From DASRHY01 sp035650275 (GTDB taxonomy: Bacteria; Actinomycetota; Actinomycetes; Propionibacteriales; Kribbellaceae): a stretch of 64,000 nucleotides of DNA. The notes beneath the pieces were generated by a model. It was given only the letters and a program-made list of their open reading frames with translations. It searched no databases and was not told where the DNA came from. The stretch lies in assembly GCA_035650275.1 (NCBI GenBank), contig DASRHY010000069.1, positions 1 to 64,000 on the forward strand, written 5' to 3'. This document shows positions 37,182-45,132 of this stretch, one piece after another (within the stretch, counting starts at the first letter, position 1; the number at the start of each line of letters is the position of its first letter). The position numbers and the translations under genes were made by a program.

Positions 37182-37624
37182 GACGCCTCCTGCTTGGCCA
37201 ACGCCTCGTCCAGCCAGGGACGCAGTACGGCGGCGGGCGCGGCGCCGACCTGGCGCGCGATCACCTGTCCGTTGCGGAGCACCACAAGGGTGGGGATCGC
37301 CTGCGCCTCGAACCGCCGGGACACCGACGGGGCGTCGTCCGCGTTGACCTTGACCAGCTTCAGCTCACCCGCCTTCTCGGCGGCCATCTGCTCGAGCACC
37401 GGGCTGACCATCCGGCACGGTCCGCACCAGGGCGCCCACAGGTCGACGAGAACCGGCACCGTGGCCTGGTCGGCCACCTCGGCGAAGTCGTCGTCGCCGG
37501 CATCGACCACCCAGGGAAGTGCCTGCCGGCAGTTCCCGCAGCGCGGGGCACCCTTCGCCGCCGGGGCGACCCGGTTACGTTTGCCACAGTTGGGGCAGGT
37601 GACCACTTTCGGCTCGGCGGTCAT
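37178..37624 (-). CDS. Thioredoxin with N-terminal zinc ribbon (Trx2-like)
   Basis: A 148-residue protein. Residues 5-40 form a zinc ribbon (VTCPNCGKRNRVAP, then PRCGNCRQ), and the rest is a thioredoxin fold with active site WCGPC (LWAPWCGPCRMVSPVLEQ). This architecture matches thioredoxin 2. ATG 37624 follows GGAGG by 4 nt; the frame extends 20 residues upstream without a ribosome binding site. Island motif copy 9 lies 84 nt upstream. Its gene leads the operon with the UBP finger and the TrxR-like enzyme, which may reduce it by an unconventional route. Confidence 0.9.
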   Translation of the reverse strand: MTAEPKVVTCPNCGKRNRVAPAAKGAPRCGNCRQALPWVVDAGDDDFAEVADQATVPVLVDLWAPWCGPCRMVSPVLEQMAAEKAGELKLVKVNADDAPSVSRRFEAQAIPTLVVLRNGQVIARQVGAAPAAVLRPWLDEALAKQEAS

Positions 37625-37707
37625 GGCGCCTCCAGGGGTCTGGGTCGGGGTCGCCGCGCGGGTCGGGCCGCTCGGGACCTCCACGATTGTCAGGCCCCGG
37701 CGGCGGG

Positions 37708-37729
37708 AGCATCACCAGAACGCGTAGTC
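37708..37729 (-). promoter_or_regulatory. Island motif copy 9, upstream of the thioredoxin operon
   Basis: Read on the minus strand, this copy begins GACTACGCGTTC and ends TGGTGATGCT. It ends 84 nt before the thioredoxin ATG. A -10-like GACAAT begins 16 nt downstream. It keeps all positions invariant in the nine copies but has T at position 16. Confidence 0.75.
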
Positions 37730-37778
37730 CTGCAGTGGACGCCACCGACCGCCGCGGCCCGTCGTGCGGTGCCCGTGG

Positions 37779-38267
37779 CTACCGCGCCTCGGTGGCCGAC
37801 GGTCCGCGCGCCAGCAGCTCGACGGCTCGTGCCGCGTGTTCGGGCGAACAGTAGACCTCGTACTCCGTTGCGATCGTGACGCCGAACGACGCGAAGTCCC
37901 GCTCGCCACCGGTGAGCAGGTGCGCGACGAATCCCCAGACGGCGCCGAAGACGGCGCCGTAGACGACGCCCCAGACGATGGCGAGCAGCACGGTGGTGGT
38001 CGAGTCGGCGAACAGCGAGAGCAGCAGACCGATCAGCGCGCCGAACCACGCGCCGGTTCCGGCACCGGCCAGTGCCGCCTTGGCTTTGGTCAGCCGACCG
38101 GTCACCCGTTCGATCTGCCTGAGATCGGAACCGACGATCGTGATGTTCTGCACCGGAAACCCGTTGTCGGACAGGTAGTCGACCGCGCGCTGGGCCTCAC
38201 GGTAGGACTTGAAGGACGCAACGGGTTCGCCCAACGCCGCTACGGGCGAGTCAGGTGACATGGACAT
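37779..38267 (-). CDS. Glycine-zipper general stress-like protein
   Basis: A 162-residue protein. The N-terminal domain (VASFKSYREAQRAVDYLSDNGFPVQNITIVG) resembles the general stress protein 17M domain. It is followed by a Gly-rich double membrane segment (GAGTGAWFGALIGLLLSLFADS, then VVYGAVFGAVWGFVAHLL) and a C-terminal soluble part. ATG 38267 is used because GAAGGG lies 6 nt upstream. It is probably a membrane-associated stress protein. No island motif is seen upstream; a short inverted repeat (38288-38306) is there instead. Confidence 0.75.
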   Translation of the reverse strand: MSMSPDSPVAALGEPVASFKSYREAQRAVDYLSDNGFPVQNITIVGSDLRQIERVTGRLTKAKAALAGAGTGAWFGALIGLLLSLFADSTTTVLLAIVWGVVYGAVFGAVWGFVAHLLTGGERDFASFGVTIATEYEVYCSPEHAARAVELLARGPSATEAR

Positions 38268-38287
38268 GGTCATCCCTTCGGCCTCTA

Positions 38288-38306
38288 TGGACAGCACCAC
38301 TGTCCA
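38288..38306 (-). promoter_or_regulatory. Possible operator upstream of the glycine-zipper gene
   Basis: A perfect inverted repeat of TGGACAG and CTGTCCA with 5 nt between the arms lies 20 nt before the start of the glycine-zipper gene. It is a good size for a dimeric repressor or activator site, but no family can be assigned. Confidence 0.4.
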
Positions 38307-38330
38307 GCGCGGTGCGCCGCGGTCGCATCA

Positions 38331-38359
38331 GTGGATCGGGGGGTCTGTGTCCGATCCAC
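38331..38359 (-). terminator. Hairpin after the decayed membrane protein gene
   Basis: Two perfect 9-nt arms (GTGGATCGG at 38331-38339 and CCGATCCAC at 38351-38359) are separated by 11 nt, immediately after the stop codon at 38363. It is likely a transcription terminator for the leftward decayed gene, and it separates that unit from the glycine-zipper gene. Confidence 0.6.
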
Positions 38360-38362
38360 CGC

Positions 38363-39290
38363 CTACTCGCTGTCGGCCGAGTCCGCGTCCGCGGCGTCCT
38401 CGTGACGCTCGCGCTCACGCCGGCCGTAGGCGGCCGCCCGGATCGCGTCATCGCTCTCCAGCCCCGACCCCAGCGCTCCGCCCACGGTCGCCGCCGACGT
38501 GACCAGCCGGGCCAGCATGATGTAGTCGTCGGTATCGACAGGATGGTTCAGCGCCTCCTCGAGCACCGTCGCAGCACGAACGACGCCAGCGTCATGTTCA
38601 GGGACCAGCAGATCCACGTAAGAGCTCGGCGTCGATCATCAGCCAGACGATGAGGGTGATGATCGACTCGGCCGTGGCCAGCACAAGCCGCGTCGTACCG
38701 ATGTGATCGGACATCTGCCACATCATGTTGTTGATGTTGGCGACCGCGCTGGCCAGCGCCGCGACTGGCGCGTTGGCCAGGCCGGGAAGGAGCTTCCAGG
38801 GCCGGTTGGCGCGCACTATGCCGAGCAGCAGCCGTAGCAGTCCACGCCCCGGTGTGCCCACCAGCCGGACCTCGATCAGCTCGTCGTCGGGCTTGGCCTC
38901 CTAGAACGGCGTGGTTCACTTCCGCGCCAGCTCGGCGGCGCCGTTCTGGACCTCGTCCTGGCCGGCGTGCAGCGAGCGGACCAGGTCCACCAGCGCGCTG
39001 CGTGCGCGGGACCGCATCCGCCACCCACCCAGCGCCGGCAGCGAGACGACGGCGGCCCGTTCGGCCCCACTGGCGCCCGCGACCAGCGGTTGGCCCTGCA
39101 CTGATCGGCAGCTCGGGCAGCCCGATCGCGATGTCCAATCCCTCGGCCCGGGCCCGCTACGGCGATCGCTCGACCAGCGTGCCGCTGTCCTCGGGTCTGC
39201 GCGCTGAAAGGGTGCTGCGTACCTCGACAACCCTGTCGTGCGAGTCGTCGACCCGGCCTGCCAGCGCATTCGCCAGCACCGCGCCATGTG
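38363..39290 (-). pseudogene. Decayed multi-spanning membrane protein
   Basis: Pieces of one protein appear in order in different frames: VLANALAGRVDDSHDRVVEV to a stop near 39160; LDIAIGLPELPISAG; AVVSLPALGGWRMRSRARSA; then DELIEVRLVGTPGRGLLRLL with a membrane helix (SIITLIVWLMIDAELL); and finally the C-terminus YIMLARLVTSAATVGGALGSG and AAYGRRERER, ending at 38363. I recognise this order as a family of about 340-residue actinobacterial membrane proteins of unknown function. At least three frameshifts and an in-frame stop, plus a missing middle segment, make it non-functional, or the sequence has several errors. Confidence 0.65.
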
Positions 39291-39299
39291 GTCTGCGCC

Positions 39300-40433
39300 T
39301 TATGGGTGCAGTAGTACTTTGGTGTAGCCCTCGACGCGCTTGTCGAACCTCTCATAGGCGCTGGGTGCCTGGTCGAGGGGCAGCTCGTGGGAAACGACGA
39401 AGCTCGGCGTTGCTCGGCCGGTGATGATCAGATCGCGCAGTTGCCGGTTGTAGCGCTTCACATTGCATTGCCCGGTGCCCATGCGCAGACCCTTCTCGAA
39501 GAGCTTGCCGACGGCCACCTGGAGCATCCCTTGCTTCGCGAATTCGTCCGGCGCACCGGGATCGGCCGGCACGTAGAGCCCCGGCACGCCGAGGCTTCCG
39601 GTCGCTCGGACGGACTGGATGAGCGAGTTCAGGACGACGGCCGGCTCCTCTCGGCCTCCGGTGGGAGCCTGGGCCTGGTAGCCGACGGCGTCGACACCCT
39701 TGTCGGCGCCCTCGCCGTTCGTGTGCTGTCTGATCTGCTCGACCGCGTCGGCTTCCTGGAAGTTGATCGGGATGGCGCCGATGTCTTGAGCCTTCTGCAG
39801 CCGCTCGGGGATCCGGTCGACGACGAGGACCAGGGCGGCCCCCCGTAGCAGCGCGGAGTAGGCCGCCATCAGGCCGACCGGTCCGCCGCCGAACACGGCG
39901 ACGCTTTCACCCGGCGAGACCTGGGCCAGCTCGCAACCGTGATAGCCCGTCGGGAAGATGTCGGCGAGCAGTATGAAGTCAGCCTCGTGTTCGGTACTCG
40001 GAGGCAGCTTCAGGCAGTTGAAGTCGGCGTAGGGGACTCGCAGGTACTCTGCCTGGCCGCCCTTGTACGGGCCCATGGCCACGTAGCCGTATGCTCCGCC
40101 GGCGAATCCGGGGTTTACGGTCAGGCAGAATCCGGTGTAGCCGGCGACACAGTTCTTGCAGAAGCCGCAGGCGACGTTGAAGGGCATCACGACACGATCG
40201 CCCCGTGTGAGCGAGGTGACCGCGGATCCGACCTCTTCGACGATGCCCATGTTCTCGTGCCCGAAGACTATGCCGGGCTCGGCCGCGGTTCGCCCCTCGT
40301 ACATGTGCAGGTCCGAACCGCAGATCGCGGTCGTCGTGACCTGTACGATCACGTCATTCGGGTGCTCGATCCGCGGATCCTCGACTTCTTCGACCGCTAC
40401 CTGGAACGGGGCTTTGTAGACGACAGCCTTCAT
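39300..40433 (-). CDS. Zinc-dependent alcohol dehydrogenase, glutathione-independent formaldehyde dehydrogenase type
   Basis: A 377-residue medium-chain dehydrogenase. ICGSDLHMYEGRTA holds the first catalytic zinc ligand and GHENMGIVEEVG the second; ACGFCKNCVAGYTGFC is the four-Cys structural zinc loop. AVFGGGPVGLMAAYSALLRGA is the NAD-binding motif. The 18-residue insert around GGAYGYVAMGPYKGGQAEYLRVP is typical of the glutathione-independent formaldehyde dehydrogenase group. The enzyme probably oxidises an aldehyde or alcohol. A 14-bp palindrome lies 56 nt upstream. It belongs to the island but has no copy of the nine-copy motif. Confidence 0.87.
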   Translation of the reverse strand: MKAVVYKAPFQVAVEEVEDPRIEHPNDVIVQVTTTAICGSDLHMYEGRTAAEPGIVFGHENMGIVEEVGSAVTSLTRGDRVVMPFNVACGFCKNCVAGYTGFCLTVNPGFAGGAYGYVAMGPYKGGQAEYLRVPYADFNCLKLPPSTEHEADFILLADIFPTGYHGCELAQVSPGESVAVFGGGPVGLMAAYSALLRGAALVLVVDRIPERLQKAQDIGAIPINFQEADAVEQIRQHTNGEGADKGVDAVGYQAQAPTGGREEPAVVLNSLIQSVRATGSLGVPGLYVPADPGAPDEFAKQGMLQVAVGKLFEKGLRMGTGQCNVKRYNRQLRDLIITGRATPSFVVSHELPLDQAPSAYERFDKRVEGYTKVLLHP

Positions 40434-40488
40434 GTGCGTCAGCTCTCATGATCCATGCAGACCTCGATCGATGCGCGATTGTCTGCTC

Positions 40489-40502
40489 CGGGACCGGTCC
40501 CG
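40489..40502. promoter_or_regulatory. Perfect 14-bp palindrome upstream of the dehydrogenase gene
   Basis: CGGGACCGGTCCCG is a perfect palindrome located 56 nt before the dehydrogenase start. GGGAC/GTCCC halves are shared with the DosR box, but the spacing is 2 bp rather than 4 bp, so it is not a canonical DosR site. It may be the operator of a dimeric regulator. Confidence 0.45.
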
Positions 40503-40621
40503 AGTGAAAGTCCGACGCCAACGCGTGAGTGAGCGGCGGGATCGCTCGCTGCCGGCCTGCGCGGCTTGAGTATGCTGCTGAGACAGTGGAGGGTCATCCC
40601 TGAAACGGGTAGGAGCAGCAG

Positions 40622-40801
40622 ATGTCACCGCGCATCGGGACCTTACTCGTGTCCGTGCCCGGCCTGTCCGGCGTCGTCTACCCAGCGGGAACCAGAGTGC
40701 TGGTCACGGGCCGTGGGGCGAGTGTGGATGCATTTGTCAGCGGTGACTGGCTGCCGCTGCAGTGGTGGGAGTTCGCCGAAGGCGACTCCGAGGGCCGGTA
40801 A
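40622..40801 (+). CDS. Small conserved-looking protein
   Basis: A 59-residue protein, too short for most gene callers. MSPRIGTLLVSVPGLSGVVY, then GTRVLVTGRGASVDAFVSG and WLPLQWWEFAEGD form what looks like a small beta-barrel. GGAG lies 6 nt before the ATG, and codon use is GC-rich at third positions. It is upstream of the NDH-2 remnant and transcribed away from the dehydrogenase gene. Function unknown. Confidence 0.6.
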   Translation: MSPRIGTLLVSVPGLSGVVYPAGTRVLVTGRGASVDAFVSGDWLPLQWWEFAEGDSEGR

Positions 40802-40815
40802 TGGGTGGCGACGAA

Positions 40816-41055
40816 TCAGGTGCGGCGCGGGGCTATGAGGCAAAGTGTCGGGTCCTTCATCGGCCCGTGAGTCGTCGTGCGTGTCGGGCCGGGCCTTTCG
40901 GACGAGGGCCTGCTGGGTGATCGCCGTTCGCTCGGAGTCCCCCGACCGATGAAGGCCACCGCCCCGTCAATCAGCGTGGTGAACCGGTTCTTGAACCCGC
41001 CGAGGTAGATCAGGTGCACGACCAGCCACACCAAACAAGCGAAGAACCCAGCCCA
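40816..41055 (-). pseudogene. C-terminal remnant of a type II NADH dehydrogenase
   Basis: One leftward frame encodes GFFACLVWLVVHLIYLGGFKN followed by RFTTLIDGAVAFIGRG, the membrane-binding C-terminal segment of NDH-2 enzymes (usually ending LVHLIYLVGFRNR...). No FAD or NADH-binding part is found upstream in any frame. It appears to be the last 60 residues of a deleted copy. An intact NDH-2 gene is present at 15849. Confidence 0.5.
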
Positions 41056-41542
41056 TCAACGCGATCACCTGCGGCCGATATTGAACAACATTTGTCGCCT
41101 CCACAGTCCCAGACGATGTCGCACTCATACGTCGCGGCCTGCTCTGTCCGAGGCCTGGCACCTCGGTCCCCGAGTGCAGCCTGACGGTGGTACTGCGGAC
41201 AGACGAGCTCCTCCTGCCTGTGATTCGGTGGCGGACAGGCTTACCAGCTGGGTGAGGCGTTCGTGTTGCCGATGGCTTCGCGACCCCGGCCGGGCCTGAC
41301 ATCGTGCCCGGGCCGGTTCCGGACGCCTCCCTGCGATAGTGGCCGTCGAGGCCGCCCATGTTGCCTCCTACGCCGGCAGAAACCTGAGTACGCCGGGTCG
41401 AAAACCACCTGATCTTGTGATCCGCGCGCGGCTGCTTGGCTCCTACAGTCGGAATCGATTACCTCACCGCTGAGGTACCGGCCGAGTACTCCATCCTGTG
41501 GCAGGCGAGGTGGGCGGACAACCGCAGCAGGGAGGAACGGGC
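41056..41542. other. Gene-free region
   Basis: This 487-bp stretch lies between the NDH-2 remnant and the hemerythrin gene. I see no gene, motif copy or strong repeat in it. The sequence just before 41543 provides a good ribosome binding site (GGAGGA) for the next gene. Confidence 0.5.
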
Positions 41543-42097
41543 ATGACCAAGGACCTGATCGATCTCGTCAAGCAGGATCACCGGGAGATCGCGCGGCTGT
41601 TCGACCAGCTCGACCGGTACCGGCACCGCCGGCCGATGCTGCGCCCGGTGTTGTCCGCCTTACTGATCGCGCACGACCGCGCCGAGGAGGACGTGGTCTA
41701 CCCACGGGCACGCGACGCTGGTGATGTGGAGGGAATCGGCCGTGGTCAGCGCGAACACCTCCGCACCGAAGACCTGCTGGCCAAGCTGGGACGCGTCGAC
41801 CCCGACGACGCGGTCTTCGACAGCATCCTGACCGACCTCGCCGACGAGGCCGACCACCACTTCCGGCGCGAGGAGACCGAGATCCTGCCCGCCCTGCGCG
41901 ACCGGCTCGCCAAGGACCAGCTGGTCGAGCTCGCGGAGATGTTCATCCGCAGCCGGGAGCACCACTTCGGCGAACGCCCCGGCGAGCGCCGGCAGACCGA
42001 CCTGCGCCAGCAAGCCGCCAACATCGGCCTGGCCGACTTCGCCGACCTGGAGGAGAACGACCTGGCAGACCTCCTCCGCAAACTCGCCGACGAGTGA
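41543..42097 (+). CDS. Hemerythrin HHE-domain protein
   Basis: A 184-residue protein. The HHE domain covers about residues 1-140: VKQDHREIARLFDQL holds the first His and Glu-region, LIAHDRAEEDVVYPRARDA the HxxE pair, and ADEADHHFRREETEILPAL the third motif. The last 40 residues are a charged helical extension. It probably binds a di-iron centre and senses or stores oxygen or reacts with NO. ATG 41543 follows GGAGGA by 6 nt. A hairpin terminator follows. It fits the redox theme of the island, but no copy of the motif lies upstream. Confidence 0.85.
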   Translation: MTKDLIDLVKQDHREIARLFDQLDRYRHRRPMLRPVLSALLIAHDRAEEDVVYPRARDAGDVEGIGRGQREHLRTEDLLAKLGRVDPDDAVFDSILTDLADEADHHFRREETEILPALRDRLAKDQLVELAEMFIRSREHHFGERPGERRQTDLRQQAANIGLADFADLEENDLADLLRKLADE

Positions 42098-42120
42098 GTC
42101 AGCCCGCGCCTGATGTTCCA

Positions 42121-42158
42121 GAACCGCGGCGGTGGCACCTGTGGTCCGCCGCCGGTTC
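42121..42158 (+). terminator. Hairpin after the hemerythrin gene
   Basis: Arms 42121-42132 (GAACCGCGGCGG) and 42146-42158 pair over 12 bp with one bulged C and a 13-nt loop. It lies 24 nt after the stop codon of the hemerythrin gene and is a plausible intrinsic terminator. Confidence 0.5.
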
Positions 42159-42341
42159 AGCAGTGGGAGATCGCTTACAAAGTTTCCGAACGCTGCCAGC
42201 ACAACGCGGATCCTGGGGCCGGTTCAGGGCCACGCAAGACTTGCGCCATCCGCGTCAAGAACGGGGGAGTTGTGTCATATCTCGTGTCTGACCAGTCCGG
42301 ATGACCGCGGGGTGGACGGCGTTTGCGCTGGTCAGGAAGGG

Positions 42342-42413
42342 CGCCCCCGGCAGGATTCGAACCTGCGCACCCGCCTCCGGAGGGCGGTGCTCTATCCCCT
42401 GAGCTACGGGGGC
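42342..42413 (-). tRNA. tRNA-Arg (anticodon CCG)
   Basis: On the minus strand the acceptor stem GCCCCCG pairs with CGGGGGC, the D-arm has TAGCTCAGGGGATAGAGCA, the anticodon stem CCGCC/GGCGG encloses the loop CTCCGGA with anticodon CCG, and the T-arm has GCAGGTTCGAATCCTGC. The length is 72 nt without CCA; a G discriminator base is present. The tRNA separates the stress island from the housekeeping region and could serve as an integration site. Confidence 0.95.
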
Positions 42414-42590
42414 TCGGGACCGAGGAAGAACAGTACCAGCAGATCCGCGCGCGGCATGAAGCGGGATCACGTTCAGGCATCGCCCGGGATCTGCCCTGAC
42501 GCACCCCTGGAAGGACCGCGAAATGCCTCAGGTCGGGCCGGTGGCCGAGTCACAATGGTGTCGAAACCGTTCCTCTGAAAGGAAAGCCTG

Positions 42591-42776
42591 ATGGCCACCA
42601 CCCTGGTCCGACCTTCGCACGGCCGCTGGATCGGCGGTGTCTGCGCTGGTCTCGGCCGACGCTTCGGACTATCGGCGAACACGGTGCGGCTGCTGTTCGT
42701 ACTCAGCTGTCTGCTGCCCGGTCCGCAGTTCATCGTCTACATCGTGCTGTGGATCCTGATGCCTTCGGAGGACTGA
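42591..42776 (+). CDS. PspC-domain membrane protein
   Basis: A 61-residue protein of a single PspC domain: RWIGGVCAGLGRRFGLSANTVRLLFVL, then PGPQFIVYIVLWILMPSED. PspC proteins act in phage-shock and envelope stress responses; short actinobacterial members are usually membrane bound. GAAAGGA lies just upstream of the ATG. It stands alone between the tRNA and a lipoprotein gene. Confidence 0.9.
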   Translation: MATTLVRPSHGRWIGGVCAGLGRRFGLSANTVRLLFVLSCLLPGPQFIVYIVLWILMPSED

Positions 42777-42860
42777 CGTCTCCGGCGCGCTCGCTGGCCT
42801 GCACGCGGCACCGGGTGGAACACTGCAGACCGCCCATCTGAAGGAGACGGTCGGTACCGC

Positions 42861-43370
42861 GTGAAACATCGTGCTCGGATGATCCTGCTCACCGGGATCC
42901 TGCTCACCGGCTGCCAGGCCGGGCCAGCTCCGCCCGGCCCGGCCGAGCACCGCACCGGCCCACCACCGTGGAACGCCCCGCGCGACGCTGTCTCGTACGT
43001 CGACGCGGCCGGCATGGAACGTCTTCCACTCGACTTCAGCGGCCCGGCGCCGTACACCGTGAACCTGGTCGTGACCATCGACGGTGAGGCCGTCGTGGTT
43101 CCCGCCGACATCGGCATCGACCGCATCCGTGCCGAGCAGGCCGCGCTGCATACCCATGCCGACGACGGCGTGGTGAACGTCGAGGCCCGCACCCGTACCG
43201 AACGTCCCACGCTCGAGCAGTTCTTCACCCTCTGGGGCGTCCGGTACGACGAGAAGTGTCTCGGCGACGCATGCGGCGGCATCACCGTCCTGGTGAACGG
43301 CGAAGCCGCCCCCTGGGACACCAAGCTCCAGCGCGGCGCCCTCATCCAGGTCGCCGCGACCCGCATCTAG
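42861..43370 (+). CDS. Conserved lipoprotein of unknown function
   Basis: A 169-residue lipoprotein: the signal peptide ILLTGILLTGCQAG has a lipobox with Cys near residue 18. The mature part contains a conserved pattern (LHTHADDGVVNVEA, then LEQFFTLWGVRYD) that I have seen in small secreted actinobacterial proteins. Function unknown. GTG 42861 follows GAAGGAG by about 17 nt, so the start is uncertain. It precedes argS by 104 bp. Confidence 0.75.
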   Translation: MKHRARMILLTGILLTGCQAGPAPPGPAEHRTGPPPWNAPRDAVSYVDAAGMERLPLDFSGPAPYTVNLVVTIDGEAVVVPADIGIDRIRAEQAALHTHADDGVVNVEARTRTERPTLEQFFTLWGVRYDEKCLGDACGGITVLVNGEAAPWDTKLQRGALIQVAATRI

Positions 43371-43473
43371 TCTGGACGTCCGGCGGGTTGTGATCGGGCG
43401 GGCACGGTCGGTAGCCGTACTACAGAGTGGAAGTGGTGTCCAGGCTTCGGCCGCTCGCCGATAGGCTTTCGGG

Positions 43474-45132
43474 GTGACCCCCGAAGAGCTCGCCAGCACG
43501 ATCCTGCATGCCCTCACCGGTCTCGCCGACGACGGGACCATCACCGTGGAGGGCGGCCTGCCGCGCGAGCTGACCGTGGAGCGTCCGAAGAACCCGGAGC
43601 ACGGCGACTACGCCTCGAACGTGGCGATGCAGCTCGGCAAGCGTGCCGGGATGCCGCCGCGGCAGTTCGCCGAGCTGGTCGCGGCCGAGCTGACCACGCA
43701 GCCGGGGATCAAGTCGGTCGAGATCGCCGGACCCGGGTTCATCAACATCCGGGTCGACGCCGACGCGCAGGGCCAGATCGCGGCGGCGGTCGTCGAGGCC
43801 GGCGCTGCGTACGGGCGGACCGACACGCTGCACGGGCAGCGGATCAACCTGGAGTTCATCTCGGCCAACCCGACGGGCCCGCTGCATCTCGGCCATACCC
43901 GGTGGGCGGCGGTCGGCGACGCACTCGCCCGGGTGCTGGCGGCGGCCGGTGCGGAGGTGTCCCGCGAGTTCTACATCAACGACCGCGGTGCCCAGATGGA
44001 CAAGTTCGGTGCCTCGCTGATGGCCGGCGCACACGGGAAGCCGGTCCCGGAGGACGGCTACCACGGCGAGTACATCACGGATCTGGCGAAGGAGATCGTC
44101 GCCGATCAGCCGAGCATCCTGGAGCTGCCGACCGAGGAGCAGCTGGTCGCGTTCCGCGAGGCCGGGTACGCCCACCAGCTGGCCGAGCAGAAGGCCCAGC
44201 TCGAGCATTTCCGGACCAGCTTCGACGTCTGGTACTCCGAGCGCAGCCTGCACGCGCACGACGGCGTCGGCCACGCGATCGAGAAGCTGCGCGGCCAGGG
44301 ACACCTGTACGACGCCGACGGCGCGCTCTGGATGCGGACCACGGACTTCACCGATGACAAGGACCGGGTGCTGATCCGGTCCAACGGCGAGCCGACGTAC
44401 TTCGCCAGCGACGCGGCCTACTACGTGGACAAGCGCGAGCGCGGCTTCGAGGTCTGCATCTACCTGCTCGGCGCCGATCACCACGGGTACGTGAACCGGC
44501 TGAAGGCGATCAGTGCCTGCGCCGGCGACGACCCGGAGCACAACATCGAGATCCTGATCGGCCAGCTGGTCAAGATCCTCAAGGGCGGCGAGGAGATGCG
44601 GCTGTCGAAGCGGGCCGGCACCATCGTCACGCTCGCCGAGCTGGTCGACGAGGGCGGCGTGGACCCGCTGCGGTACACCCTGTGCCGGTACCCGGCGGAC
44701 TCGCCGCTGACCCTCGACATCGATGTGATCACCCGCCAGGTCAGCGAGAACCCGGTCTTCTACGTGCAGTACGCGCACGCCCGGCTGGCCTCGATCCTGC
44801 GCAACGCGGCCGACCTGAAGGTCAGCATGGACGGGTTCGAGCCGGGCCTGCTGGAGCACGAGCGCGAGGGCGATCTGCTCAGGGCGCTGGCCGAGTTCCC
44901 GCGCGTGGTGGCGACCGCGGCCGAGCTGCGCGAACCGCACCGGATCGCGCGCTACCTGGAGGAGAGCGCGTCGAAGTTCCACAGGTTCTACGACACCTGC
45001 CGGGTGCTGCCGCGCGGTGACGAGCAGGCAGAGCCGGTGCACACGGCACGGCTCACGCTGGTCGCCGCGACGAAGACCGTGATCGCGAACGGGCTGGACC
45101 TGCTCGGCGTCTCGGCACCGGAGCGGATGTGA
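43474..45132 (+). CDS. argS: Arginyl-tRNA synthetase
   Basis: A 552-residue class I aminoacyl-tRNA synthetase. The HIGH-like motif reads HLGHTRWAAVGDALARV, the KMSKS-like loop MRLSKRAGT, and the C-terminal DALR anticodon domain ends in TRLTLVAATKTVIANGLDLL. It starts at GTG 43474 and ends with a TGA that overlaps the lysA GTG as GTGA. Its position before lysA and hom is a common actinobacterial order. Confidence 0.95.
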   Translation: MTPEELASTILHALTGLADDGTITVEGGLPRELTVERPKNPEHGDYASNVAMQLGKRAGMPPRQFAELVAAELTTQPGIKSVEIAGPGFINIRVDADAQGQIAAAVVEAGAAYGRTDTLHGQRINLEFISANPTGPLHLGHTRWAAVGDALARVLAAAGAEVSREFYINDRGAQMDKFGASLMAGAHGKPVPEDGYHGEYITDLAKEIVADQPSILELPTEEQLVAFREAGYAHQLAEQKAQLEHFRTSFDVWYSERSLHAHDGVGHAIEKLRGQGHLYDADGALWMRTTDFTDDKDRVLIRSNGEPTYFASDAAYYVDKRERGFEVCIYLLGADHHGYVNRLKAISACAGDDPEHNIEILIGQLVKILKGGEEMRLSKRAGTIVTLAELVDEGGVDPLRYTLCRYPADSPLTLDIDVITRQVSENPVFYVQYAHARLASILRNAADLKVSMDGFEPGLLEHEREGDLLRALAEFPRVVATAAELREPHRIARYLEESASKFHRFYDTCRVLPRGDEQAEPVHTARLTLVAATKTVIANGLDLLGVSAPERM

